A stretch of 64,000 nucleotides of DNA, taken from the NCBI RefSeq assembly GCF_004137355.1, contig NZ_SDVB01000238.1, forward strand, positions 841,765 through 905,764, read 5' to 3'. A program made the position numbers and the translations under genes. Positions 42,133-50,865 of the stretch are shown in pieces (position 1 is the stretch's first letter; each line of letters starts with the position of its first letter). This DNA is from Ciceribacter ferrooxidans (GTDB lineage: Bacteria; Pseudomonadota; Alphaproteobacteria; Rhizobiales; Rhizobiaceae). The notes beneath the pieces are model-generated. The model was not told the DNA's origin, searched no databases, and worked only from the letters and a program-made list of their open reading frames with translations.

Positions 42133-42579
42133 TCACTTTTTCACGCGACGGCAAAGCCTGTCAAAGGTTTCGAGGAATTGCGACCGGTCGCGCGGCGTGA
42201 AAGAAGCATTGTAGCCCTTGCTCTCGCCGGTCTCCCTGAGATGCGCCCCGAGATTGCGCATGGCCGTCGCCATGCCGATATTGGCCGTGTCGAAGACCCG
42301 CCCTGTCGGCCCGGTCACCAGGGCACCGGCGGCCACGCAACGTCCTGCGAGTGGCACATCGGCCGTCACGACGACGTCGCCGGGGCCGGCGCGCTCGGCG
42401 ATCCAGTCGTCGGCGGCATCGAAGGCACCGGAGACGATGATGTTCTTCACCATAGGATCGCGGGACGGGCGCAGGCCCGAATTGGCGACGAAGGTGACTG
42501 GCAGGGCGTGGCGCTCCGCGACCTTCAGGATTTCCGCCTTCACGGGGCAGGCATCGGCATCGACATAGATTTCGGGCAT
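42133..42579 (-). CDS. YaiI/YqxD family (DUF188) PIN-like protein
   Basis: A 148-residue protein of the UPF0178 family, related to PIN/NYN nuclease-like folds. The signature DADACPVKAEILKVAERH lies at the N-terminus, with GDVVVTADVPLAGRCVAAGA in the middle and RDRSQFLETFDRLCRR at the end. Molecular function is not established for the family. It starts 7 bases downstream of the brnA stop and may be in the same transcript. Confidence 0.88.
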   Translation of the reverse strand: MPEIYVDADACPVKAEILKVAERHALPVTFVANSGLRPSRDPMVKNIIVSGAFDAADDWIAERAGPGDVVVTADVPLAGRCVAAGALVTGPTGRVFDTANIGMATAMRNLGAHLRETGESKGYNASFTPRDRSQFLETFDRLCRRVKK

Positions 42580-42586
42580 GCCAAGA

Positions 42587-42844
42587 CTACTTCTTCAAGC
42601 TGCGGGCATAAGATTCCAGCACCGCATTCATCCGGGTCTGGTATCCCTTACCTGTCGCCCTGAAGGCCTGCAAAACGGATTTCTTGACCCTCAACGTGAC
42701 CTGTTCCGTTCCTTCCGGCTCGACCACAACTGCCTTCTTCCAGAAGGCGTCGTCGAGTTCGGGAATGTCGCTGGTGTCTATGTCTTCGTCTTGGAGCTTA
42801 GCCAGTTCATCCAGGCTGAGCTCGCTCTTGTAGCGCTTGGGCAT
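42587..42844 (-). CDS. brnA: BrnA-family antitoxin
   Basis: An 85-residue antitoxin. The N-terminal part is acidic (DIDTSDIPELDDAFWKKA), and the C-terminal half is a ribbon-helix-helix-like DNA-binding region (VTLRVKKSVLQAFRATGKGY, then QTRMNAVLESYARSL), as in BrnA. It neutralises BrnT and represses the shared promoter. Its start lies 38 bases inside the brnT gene, in the usual toxin-first order. Confidence 0.9.
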   Translation of the reverse strand: MPKRYKSELSLDELAKLQDEDIDTSDIPELDDAFWKKAVVVEPEGTEQVTLRVKKSVLQAFRATGKGYQTRMNAVLESYARSLKK

Positions 42845-43100
42845 AACGAGCGCGCTCCTTTCGCTTTGCCGGTCTTGCAGAGATCAGGCGTATCCGGCCG
42901 TTTCTATCGGTGTGGGTGACGACGACGATGGCGACCCCGTCGATTGCGCCGATGCTGTTGGTGCGAACTTCCCCGTAGTCAAATCGGTCGTCGGACGCGC
43001 TGATCACGACTCCTTCAAAAATCCGGCAAGCGGTCTCGAAGCTCAGCCCGTGCTTCGCAACATTCGAGGTGTTCTTTTCGTCATCCCATTCAAAGGTCAT
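42807..43100 (-). CDS. brnT: BrnT-family toxin (RelE-like ribonuclease)
   Basis: A 97-residue toxin of the BrnT family, an mRNA-cleaving RelE-fold nuclease. It opens MTFEWDDEKNTSNVAKHGLS and continues FETACRIFEGVVISASDDRF, with IRLISARPAKRKERARYAQA near the end, all typical of BrnT. The ATG at 43100 lies within a perfect operator-like palindrome. The longer in-frame reading to 43298 overlaps the neighbouring gene and is not credible. Confidence 0.92.
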   Translation of the reverse strand: MTFEWDDEKNTSNVAKHGLSFETACRIFEGVVISASDDRFDYGEVRTNSIGAIDGVAIVVVTHTDRNGRIRLISARPAKRKERARYAQALQERAQPG

Positions 43101-43112
43101 TGTAACTACAAT
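43099..43112. promoter_or_regulatory. Palindrome over the brnT start, candidate BrnA operator
   Basis: ATTGTAACTACAAT is an inverted repeat of ATTGTA arms that spans the brnT start codon. An A/T-rich TTATATCC sits about 20 bases upstream on the minus strand as a possible -10. BrnTA modules are autorepressed by BrnA; this is the obvious site. Confidence 0.55.
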
Positions 43113-43167
43113 CGCATCTACCGACAAGTGGATATAACAACACTGTGGCGTGTCAGCGCAGACCGAC

Positions 43168-43625
43168 TTATGACGCTTGCCGCACCATGTCGACATGCAG
43201 GATGCCGTCTTCGAGATATTCTTCCGAAATCGGAACGAAGCCGAAGCCCGCGTAAAATCTCTGCAGGTGGCTTTGCGCCGATATCTCGATCGCCTCACCG
43301 GGATAGACCTTCTCGCAGGCGGTAATCGCCTCGCGCATCAGCGCTTCGCCGAGTCGCTTGCCGCGATGGGCGGGCGACACGGCGACGCGCCCGATGCGGG
43401 GCAGGTGGTCCGGCGTCGGCCGCCAGAGCCGCGCGCAGGCGATCAGGCCGCCGCCGTCCGTGAGCCGCAGATGCAGGCAATCCGCGTCGTTGCCGTCGAG
43501 TTCCGGATAGGCGCAGGCCTGCTCGACGACGAAGACGTCGACGCGCAGCTTCAGCAGTTCGTAAAGTTCGACGGCGGAGAGCTCGTCGAGCCTCCGCACG
43601 TCCACGTCATAGGCGCGGTGAGCGC

Positions 43626-43629
<4 letters not shown>
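43168..43629 (-). CDS. GNAT N-acetyltransferase, ElaA-like
   Basis: A 153-residue acetyltransferase. The N-terminal LSAVELYELLKLRVDVFVVE and ACAYPELDGNDADCLHLRL are diagnostic of the ElaA subfamily, and the acetyl-CoA motif is IGRVAVSPAHRGKRLGEALM. Substrate unknown. Its ATG overlaps the stop of the formaldehyde dehydrogenase gene as ATGA, so it is probably co-transcribed with it. Confidence 0.88.
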
Positions 43630-44753
<1,124 letters not shown>

Positions 44754-44888
44754 TGTTCTACTCCCTGAGATGTGTGAATCGGCCGTGACCTTGGCACGGG
44801 AGCTGCACCCGGCTCAAGGTCGAAGAGCGTCAGAGACTGCTCCGTTCGGGTTTCCGGTGCGGCAAAGAGGAGGTATCCAGGACAGAGG

Positions 44889-45605
44889 TCAGGCCACCAG
44901 CTGATCGTCGAGGAAGAAGGAGTCCGGGATCTGCAACCAGCGTGCCCGGGCGGCGGGTTCCTCCGGAGAGGGGTTTTCGGCCGCGATCCCTGCCTCTTTG
45001 AGAATGTCGAGCCATTCCGGCGCACGGATGCCTTTCGCCGAACCGTTGATCCGCAGGAGCGCCGCTCTCTCCCGTTCGCCGAGGAGAAGTCGCCCGTTGT
45101 CGCAGGCATGTTTCAGCACCCGCCGGACATAGGCAATGTCGGACGGCGAAAGGTGCCCATGTTCGGCCGCCCGGCCTGTCTGCAGGGGACCGCGCTCCTC
45201 TGCGAGTGCGATCGCAAGCTGGTCGAGGGCGAGGGCGGTCAGGGCAGCCGGTGCCGGCGGTGCGAGGTCGATCAGGTGGAGCAGAAGATCGAGCTCGTGC
45301 CGCGAGCGGACAAGGCCGTCCTCGATGAAGACCTGCTCGAACCAGAGAGCATTCATCGTGTCGAGCGAGCCCGCCGGATGGCAGCGGTTGATGATGTAGT
45401 CGGCCAGCGATTCGACGAAATAGTCGTGCCACTCGACACATTTTTCCGGACAGAGCGTGTCGAGCGCCAGCATCACTACGACGTCGTCGGAGGAACGGAC
45501 ACCCTCCGCAAAGGTATACTTGCGCAGCAGAAGGAGGTCGTCGGCCGTAAGCCTGTTCTTCCCGGCGATCACACATGCCGGAAAAGAGAGACGAAGTTCG
45601 CTCAT
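44889..45605 (-). CDS. Conserved protein of unknown function
   Basis: A 238-residue soluble protein, mostly helical by eye, with no signal peptide. I do not recognise the family. Notable stretches are LTADDLLLLRKYTFAEGVRS, DTLCPEKCVEWHDYFVESLA and YIINRCHPAGSLDTMNALWF, which look conserved and contain three cysteines. Codon use matches the neighbours, so it is a real gene. It precedes the formaldehyde dehydrogenase gene on the same strand with a 135-base gap. Confidence 0.7.
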   Translation of the reverse strand: MSELRLSFPACVIAGKNRLTADDLLLLRKYTFAEGVRSSDDVVVMLALDTLCPEKCVEWHDYFVESLADYIINRCHPAGSLDTMNALWFEQVFIEDGLVRSRHELDLLLHLIDLAPPAPAALTALALDQLAIALAEERGPLQTGRAAEHGHLSPSDIAYVRRVLKHACDNGRLLLGERERAALLRINGSAKGIRAPEWLDILKEAGIAAENPSPEEPAARARWLQIPDSFFLDDQLVA

Positions 45606-45702
45606 CTTTGTTCCCGTTTCATCATGAAACTGGAAGCGAGCCTATGCGCGCCGGGTTTCCGGATGGTGAACGGACACGGTTAAACGGCGATGAACGACAT
45701 CG

Positions 45703-46632
45703 CTAAATTGCCGCGCTTTTCGCGCGCTTCTGCTCGCGCCAGAGGATGAACAGGCCCGAGCCGACGATGATTGCGACGCCCGTCCACTTGGAAGCGTCGG
45801 GGAATTCGCCGAAGAGCGCGTAACCGAGCACGGTCGCGGCGATGATCTCGAAATACTGGAAGGGCGCGAGCACCGAGAGCGGCGCAAGCCGGAAGGCGCG
45901 CACGATCAGCAGGTGGATGTAGCCCGAGATCGAGCCGAGCAGGACGAGGAGACCGAGGCTGAGCCAGGAGGAGGGGAGCGACGGGGCGAGGTCACTCGCG
46001 CCCGTGCCGGTGCCGGCAAGGAGCGCGGCTCCCATGATGAGCGTGCCGCCGATCCCCGACATCGTCTGCATGGTCATCGGCGAGTCGGCCTCGCCGATCG
46101 CGCGATTGAGGAACATGTAGAGCGCGAAGAGAAAGGCGCAGGCAACGGGCAGCAGCGCCGTGAGCCCGAAGATCGCGTAGCTCGGCTGGATGACGATCAT
46201 GGCGCCGCCGAAGCCGACGACGATCGCAAGCCAGCGCCGCCAGCCCACCCGCTCTTTGAGAAAGAGCGCCGAAAGCGCCGTGAGAATGAACGGCTCGACG
46301 AAGTAGATCGCAAAGACGTCGGCGAGCGGCATGTACTTGACCGCGGCGAAGAACATCAGGCTCGCCGCCCCGTGCAGGCAACCGCGCAGGAGGTTCATGT
46401 AGGGGCGCCTGGCGGCAAGCGCGTCACGCCTGCGCAGAAGGAAAAGCACCGGCAGCGTACAGGTCAGCTGAAAGAAGAAGCGGTAAAAGGTCACCTGTCC
46501 GGGCGACATGCCTTCCACGGTCGCCATGTATTTGGCGATCGCATCCATCACCGGCAGCACGAGCATGCAGGCAGCCATCAGGACCATGCCCTCGACGGGG
46601 CTCTGACGGCGGAGAGGCGTCGGGATCGTCAT
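45703..46632 (-). CDS. EamA/DMT-superfamily transporter
   Basis: A 309-residue membrane protein with ten predicted helices in two EamA repeats (first MVLMAACMLVLPVMDAIAKY, second starting GLTALLPVACAFLFALYMFL). The segment VEPFILTALSALFLKERVGW closes repeat one and ALFGEFPDASKWTGVAIIVG repeat two, as is usual. Exported metabolite unknown. It is divergent from nothing close by; lipB lies upstream on the same strand. Confidence 0.87.
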   Translation of the reverse strand: MTIPTPLRRQSPVEGMVLMAACMLVLPVMDAIAKYMATVEGMSPGQVTFYRFFFQLTCTLPVLFLLRRRDALAARRPYMNLLRGCLHGAASLMFFAAVKYMPLADVFAIYFVEPFILTALSALFLKERVGWRRWLAIVVGFGGAMIVIQPSYAIFGLTALLPVACAFLFALYMFLNRAIGEADSPMTMQTMSGIGGTLIMGAALLAGTGTGASDLAPSLPSSWLSLGLLVLLGSISGYIHLLIVRAFRLAPLSVLAPFQYFEIIAATVLGYALFGEFPDASKWTGVAIIVGSGLFILWREQKRAKSAAI

Positions 46633-46712
46633 CGACTCGTGCTCCTTGGGTGCGGGAGCCCATGAAGCATGCCGAATGCTCGCAGATCAACCGTGCCGAG
46701 GAGCTCGTTCCG

Positions 46713-47471
46713 TCAGGCGCCGGCGATGGCGGACCTTCCTTCGCCCAGTGGCAAAGACGTTTCGGAAACCGTGGGGCCGAAGACCTCCTCGAAGGCGGAG
46801 CGCAGGCGGATGTCGACATCCGGCATCATCACCGGCAGGCCGAGGTCGACAAGGCTCGTCACGCCGTAGGCGGTGATCCCGCAGGGCACGATGCCGCCGA
46901 AGTGCGAGAGGTCCGGATCGACGTTGAGCGAGAAGCCGTGGAAGCTCACCCAGCGGCGCAGGCGGATGCCGAGTGCCGCCACCTTGTCCTCGGCCATGGA
47001 GCCATCGGCAAGCCGAGGCCTTTCCGGTCGGCGAACCCAGACGCCGACGCGATCCTCGCGGCGTTCGCCGCGCACGTTCATCTGTTCGAGCGTGCGGATG
47101 ATGACTTCTTCCAGCGCGGCGACATAGGCACGGACGTCCTGGCGCCGCCGCTTCAGGTCGAGCATGACATAGCCGACCCGCTGGCCGGGGCCGTGATAGG
47201 TGTATTCGCCGCCGCGTCCCGTAGAGTGAACGGGGAAACGGTCGGGTTCCTTGAGGTCGGCAGGGTCGGCACTGGTGCCGGCGGTATAGAGCGGCGGATG
47301 CTCCAGCAGCCAGACGAGTTCGTCGGCGCGGCCGTCTGCGATCGCGGCGACCTCCGCCTCCATGGTGGCGAGCGCTTCCTCGTAGGGAACGAGGCCGTCG
47401 GAGATTCGCCAGCGCACCGGCGGCGAGCCGGGCAGGGGAAACATTTTCGCTTCGATTTCTGTGCGTTGCAT
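46713..47471 (-). CDS. lipB: Octanoyl-[acyl-carrier-protein] transferase LipB
   Basis: A 252-residue enzyme that moves octanoate from ACP to lipoyl domains, the first step of lipoate synthesis. Motifs are [20 protein letters not shown], the [20 protein letters not shown] segment, the catalytic Lys in [20 protein letters not shown] and the catalytic Cys in [17 protein letters not shown]. An alternative ATG lies nine codons in. It is a monocistronic gene facing away from the downstream tRNA. Confidence 0.94.
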   Translation of the reverse strand: MQRTEIEAKMFPLPGSPPVRWRISDGLVPYEEALATMEAEVAAIADGRADELVWLLEHPPLYTAGTSADPADLKEPDRFPVHSTGRGGEYTYHGPGQRVGYVMLDLKRRRQDVRAYVAALEEVIIRTLEQMNVRGERREDRVGVWVRRPERPRLADGSMAEDKVAALGIRLRRWVSFHGFSLNVDPDLSHFGGIVPCGITAYGVTSLVDLGLPVMMPDVDIRLRSAFEEVFGPTVSETSLPLGEGRSAIAGA

Positions 47472-47663
47472 GGTGGCGCCCGTCCTTTTCCCCTACTTGG
47501 CAAGAAAGCGCATCGACTTCAAGAGCCCGGAATTCCGGGCCTTCCGGAATGCCTCCACAGGGGCCCCAGAGGAATTATCAAAAAACTGTCACAGCGCCCT
47601 TGTGCACCCCGAACGCTTTTGCTACATGCAGCCCCGCCGGAGCAATTCGGCACCTACCACGAT

Positions 47664-47748
47664 GCGGTCGTGGCGGAATTGGTAGACGCGCAGCGTTGAG
47701 GTCGCTGTGGGGCAACCCGTGGAAGTTCGAGTCTTCTCGACCGCACCA
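47664..47748 (+). tRNA. tRNA-Leu (anticodon GAG)
   Basis: An 85-base type II tRNA with encoded CCA. The acceptor stem pairs GCGGTCG with CGACCGC; the D arm contains AATTGGTAGACGC; the anticodon stem CAGCG/CGCTG encloses the loop TTGAGGT with anticodon GAG at 47698-47700. A variable arm (TGTGGGGCAACCCGTG region) and the T loop TTCGAGT follow. A terminator comes directly after it. Confidence 0.96.
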
Positions 47749-47774
47749 AAAACCCGGCTTCGGCCGGGTTTTTT
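47749..47774 (+). terminator. Rho-independent terminator after tRNA-Leu
   Basis: CCCGGC-TTCG-GCCGGG forms a 6-bp stem with a stable TTCG tetraloop, followed by six T residues. It begins four bases after the encoded CCA. Confidence 0.92.
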
Positions 47775-47825
47775 GTTGCCTTACAGGCAGTTACGCCGCC
47801 AACGGGTCCGCGATCACACGCGTCC

Positions 47826-48320
47826 TCAGCCCCGTGCCTTCTCCCATTTCTTCGTCAATCGGTCGCGCTTCAGCTTCGACAGCCGCTGCAGCCAGAAGAT
47901 GCCGTCGAGCTGGTCGATCTCATGCTGCATGCAGATCGCCGGGAAGCCCTCGAGTTCCTCCTCATGGGCCGTCCCATCGAGGTCCTGGTAACGGAGCTTG
48001 ACAGCGCGAGGGCGGGTCACCGTTTCGGTCGCGCCGGGCATGGAGACACTGCCCTCGGTATGGCTCATCAGTTCGCCGGACGAAGACAAGACCTGCGGAT
48101 TGACGTAGGTGCGCCGTCCGCCGATCTCCGGCAGGTCGAGCACCACGAGCCTTAGCAGGACGCCGATATGGGCGGCGGTGATCCCGACGCCCGGCGCCGC
48201 CTTCATCGTGTCGTAGAGGTCGTCGGCGAGTCTGGCGAGGCCGGGGCCGAAATCGCTCACGGGCGCACACGTCGCCTTCAGCGCCGGGTGCGGATAGGTG
48301 ACCAAGGGGAGGACCGCCAC
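47826..48320 (-). CDS. Peptide deformylase-like protein with altered active site
   Basis: A 164-residue protein with the deformylase fold (LVTYPHPALKATCAPVSDFG at the N-terminus). The three PDF motifs are changed: GVGITAAHIG instead of G-G-AA-Q, EGSVSMPG where active enzymes have EGC-S, and QHEIDQLDG where they have HE-DH. Thus the metal-binding Cys is Ser and the second His is Gln; only the first His and the Glu remain. It is unlikely to be a normal iron deformylase. The GTG at 48320 after AAAGG is chosen; an open frame runs 40 codons further upstream without family resemblance. Confidence 0.85.
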   Translation of the reverse strand: MAVLPLVTYPHPALKATCAPVSDFGPGLARLADDLYDTMKAAPGVGITAAHIGVLLRLVVLDLPEIGGRRTYVNPQVLSSSGELMSHTEGSVSMPGATETVTRPRAVKLRYQDLDGTAHEEELEGFPAICMQHEIDQLDGIFWLQRLSKLKRDRLTKKWEKARG

Positions 48321-48498
48321 GATATGCCTTTCTGTGCTGCGAATGCGTCGGAACAACAGGTTAGCAGGCTGTCTTCGCGTTTGCACACACCGGCACGCGA
48401 TATCCTCGCTCGCGGTTGACAACGCGGTTTTTACCGCCATTCTCCAAGGCTGCCGGGATACGCAGGACGAGTTTATTTCTTAGGGTGAGGGCGCAGGC

Positions 48499-49917
48499 AT
48501 GACGGATACCGGCGACGAATTCCTTGTTCGGCCCCCGCAGGACGAACTCCCCGACGACATTTATGCCGAGGACGGCTCCGTCCGTTCCGATTTCCTCGTC
48601 CTCGTTGGCGCGGCGATCGCCGACCGCGATACGCTGTTCCTGCGCCAGCGCGTCGCCCGGCTGCACGAATCGGAACTGGGTGACCTCATCGAGGCGATCC
48701 AGCCGGAGCAGCGTCTCGCCCTCGTGCGCCTCCTCGGCGACGACTTCGACCTGACGGCGCTGACCGAGGTCGACGAGGCGATCCGCCTGCAGATCGTCGA
48801 CCAGATGCCGAACGAGCAGATCGCCGCGGCGATCGGCGAGCTCGATTCGGACGACGCCGTCTACATTCTCGAGGACCTCGACCACGAGGACCGCGAGGAA
48901 ATCCTCGCCAAGCTGCCGTTCACCGAGCGGGTGCGCCTGCGCCGGGCGCTCGACTATCCGGAAAGCTCGGCCGGTCGGCGCATGCAGACGGAGTTTGTCG
49001 CCGTGCCACCGTTCTGGACGGTCGGCCAAACGATCGACTACATGCGCGACGAGGACGACCTGCCGGAGAGCTTTACGCAGATCTTCGTCATCGACCCGAC
49101 CTTCAAGCTGCTCGGCACCGTCGACCTCGACCGCATCCTGCGCACCAAGCGCCAGATGAAGATCGAGACGATCATGCGTGAGACCAGCCACGCGGTGCCG
49201 GCCGAGATGGACCAGGAAGAGGCGGCGCAACTCTTCGAGCAATACGACCTCCTGTCGGCTGCCGTCGTCGACGAGAACGACCGGCTGGTCGGCGTCCTCA
49301 CCATCGACGACGTCGTCGACGTCATCCAGGAGGAGGCGGAAGAGGACCTCCTGCGCCTCGGCGGCGTCGGCGACGAAGAACTGTCGGACAGCGTCGTCGA
49401 AACCTCGCGCTCGCGCGTGCCGTGGCTCGCCGTCAATCTCGTCACCGCCTTCATCTCGGCCTCGGTGATCTCGCTCTTCGAGGGCACCATCGAGCAGGTG
49501 GTGGCGCTGGCAATCCTGATGCCGATCGTCGCCGGCATGGGCGGCAATGCCGGTTCGCAGACGATGACCGTCACCGTGCGGGCGCTCGCGACCCGCAACC
49601 TCGATATCCACAACGCCTGGCGCGTCGCGCGGCGCGAGGCCGGCGTCGGCCTCATCAACGGGGCGCTCTTCGGCACGCTCGTCGGCGTCGTCGCCGCCAT
49701 ATGGTTCCGCGATGTCTCGATCGGCGGCATCATCACGACCGCCATGCTGATCAACATGTTCGCGGCCGCGATGGCGGGCATTACCATCCCGGTGCTGCTT
49801 CACCGGTCGGGCACCGACCCGGCGGTGTCCTCGGCGGTCTTCGTGACCGCGATCACCGACACGACCGGTTTCTTCAGCTTTCTCGGGCTCGCGACCTGGT
49901 GGTTCATGTCCAGCTGA
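48499..49917 (+). CDS. mgtE: Magnesium transporter MgtE
   Basis: A 472-residue Mg2+ channel. It has an acidic N-terminal helical domain (ELGDLIEAIQPEQRLALVRL, ELDSDDAVYILEDLDHEDRE) that senses Mg2+, two CBS domains (about residues 155-285, with LLSAAVVDENDRLVGVLTID), a plug helix and five transmembrane helices (NAGSQTMTVTVRALATRNLD precedes the fourth). The domain order is standard. It stands alone, divergent from the deformylase-like gene. Confidence 0.95.
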   Translation: MTDTGDEFLVRPPQDELPDDIYAEDGSVRSDFLVLVGAAIADRDTLFLRQRVARLHESELGDLIEAIQPEQRLALVRLLGDDFDLTALTEVDEAIRLQIVDQMPNEQIAAAIGELDSDDAVYILEDLDHEDREEILAKLPFTERVRLRRALDYPESSAGRRMQTEFVAVPPFWTVGQTIDYMRDEDDLPESFTQIFVIDPTFKLLGTVDLDRILRTKRQMKIETIMRETSHAVPAEMDQEEAAQLFEQYDLLSAAVVDENDRLVGVLTIDDVVDVIQEEAEEDLLRLGGVGDEELSDSVVETSRSRVPWLAVNLVTAFISASVISLFEGTIEQVVALAILMPIVAGMGGNAGSQTMTVTVRALATRNLDIHNAWRVARREAGVGLINGALFGTLVGVVAAIWFRDVSIGGIITTAMLINMFAAAMAGITIPVLLHRSGTDPAVSSAVFVTAITDTTGFFSFLGLATWWFMSS

Positions 49918-49926
49918 ACGACAAAA

Positions 49927-49957
49927 TTGACTTGTACGTAAAAGTCAATAATATGAC
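49927..49957 (+). promoter_or_regulatory. MerR-type promoter with 19-bp spacer and dyad operator
   Basis: TTGACT at 49927-49932 and TATGAC at 49952-49957 are separated by 19 bases, the stretched spacing typical of MerR-controlled promoters. A perfect inverted repeat TTGACTT/AAGTCAA with an 8-base centre (49927-49948) covers the -35 and spacer. It lies 27 bases before the MerR gene's GTG. Layout seen directly; autoregulation inferred. Confidence 0.7.
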
Positions 49958-49983
49958 TGTTTCCAGATGAATCGGAACAGGCA

Positions 49984-50370
49984 GTGAAAAAGTATTACAG
50001 CATAACGGAACTGACGCGAGAATTCGGCGTCTCGACCCGGACCTTGAGGTTCTACGAAGACGAAGGCCTGTTGCATCCCGAGCGTCGCGGCCGAACGCGT
50101 CTCTATCGCGCTGCCGACCGCCGGCTGCTGCAGGAAATTCTGCGTGGCCGGCGCATCGGGTTCACCGTAGCCGAGATCCGCGAAATCGTCCAGGTTTACA
50201 AGGAGCCGCCGGGCGAGATCGGTCAGCTCAAGATGATGATGAAGAAGATCGACGAGAAGCGCGAGGAATTGCGCCAGAAGCGCAAGGATATCGACGAGAC
50301 GCTCGCCGAACTCGACAACGCCGAGGAGGCTTGCCTCACGCGGCTCGTCGAGATCGGCGTCGGGACCTGA
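49984..50370 (+). CDS. MerR-family transcriptional regulator (LiuR-like)
   Basis: A 128-residue regulator beginning at a GTG. The winged helix reads YYSITELTREFGVSTRTLRF, then YEDEGLLHPERRGRTRLYRA, and LRGRRIGFTVAEIREIVQVY follows. A long C-terminal coiled coil (about residues 80-120) dimerises it. No cysteine cluster for metals is present. The sequence resembles LiuR-type regulators of acyl-CoA and branched-chain amino-acid catabolism, but no such genes lie nearby, so targets are elsewhere. Its promoter carries a MerR-type dyad. Confidence 0.82.
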   Translation: MKKYYSITELTREFGVSTRTLRFYEDEGLLHPERRGRTRLYRAADRRLLQEILRGRRIGFTVAEIREIVQVYKEPPGEIGQLKMMMKKIDEKREELRQKRKDIDETLAELDNAEEACLTRLVEIGVGT

Positions 50371-50376
50371 CGCTTC

Positions 50377-50853
50377 TCAGATCCAGCGGCGGGTGCGCTG
50401 GCAGTATCGCTCGAACTCGATGCCGAAGCGGGCGAGCAGATGCATTTCCTCACAGCGGATCGCGACCACCGTCGTGACCACGGCTGCGGTGACGGCGGCG
50501 ACGAAAAACCAGCTGTTGCCCGTCAACAGCCCGAAGGCGATCGTCATCAGCGTATAGCCGAGATAGATCGGATTGCGGGTGAAGCGGAACGGGCCGTTCG
50601 TCACCAGGCGCTGTGCGCAGCGGTTCGGAAGCACCGCCGTGTGGCATTCGAGGAGCGTCTTCACCGCCCAGATGTCGAGGGTGAGCGCGATGAGCGCGAG
50701 CACACCTCCGAGCGTCCAGAGGAGATAGCCCTCACGCGGCAGCGACGGCAGAAGGCCGACATAGCGATCGAGCAGCAACGCCGCGACGATCGCGACGCCG
50801 TAGAGCAGGGGTGGCCAGGGATACTTCAGCGGTTTCAGGCGGTAGGCGTTCAT
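50377..50853 (-). CDS. Isoprenylcysteine carboxyl methyltransferase-like membrane protein
   Basis: A 158-residue membrane protein of the ICMT/phospholipid methyltransferase-like group. It has three or four helices (YGVAIVAALLLDRYVGLLPS, LLWTLGGVLALIALTLDIWA) and the family motif LVTNGPFRFTRNPIYLGYTL, with EEMHLLARFGIEFERYCQRT near the end, which binds SAM in this class. The methyl acceptor is unknown. It is downstream of and close to the DUF1624 gene on the same strand. Confidence 0.82.
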   Translation of the reverse strand: MNAYRLKPLKYPWPPLLYGVAIVAALLLDRYVGLLPSLPREGYLLWTLGGVLALIALTLDIWAVKTLLECHTAVLPNRCAQRLVTNGPFRFTRNPIYLGYTLMTIAFGLLTGNSWFFVAAVTAAVVTTVVAIRCEEMHLLARFGIEFERYCQRTRRWI

Positions 50854-50865
50854 GATCATGTCCTG

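Noticed and set aside
42807-43298. Longer reading of brnT extending 66 codons upstream
   Set aside because: The extension overlaps the GNAT gene and the candidate BrnA operator; family alignment starts at the ATG at 43100.
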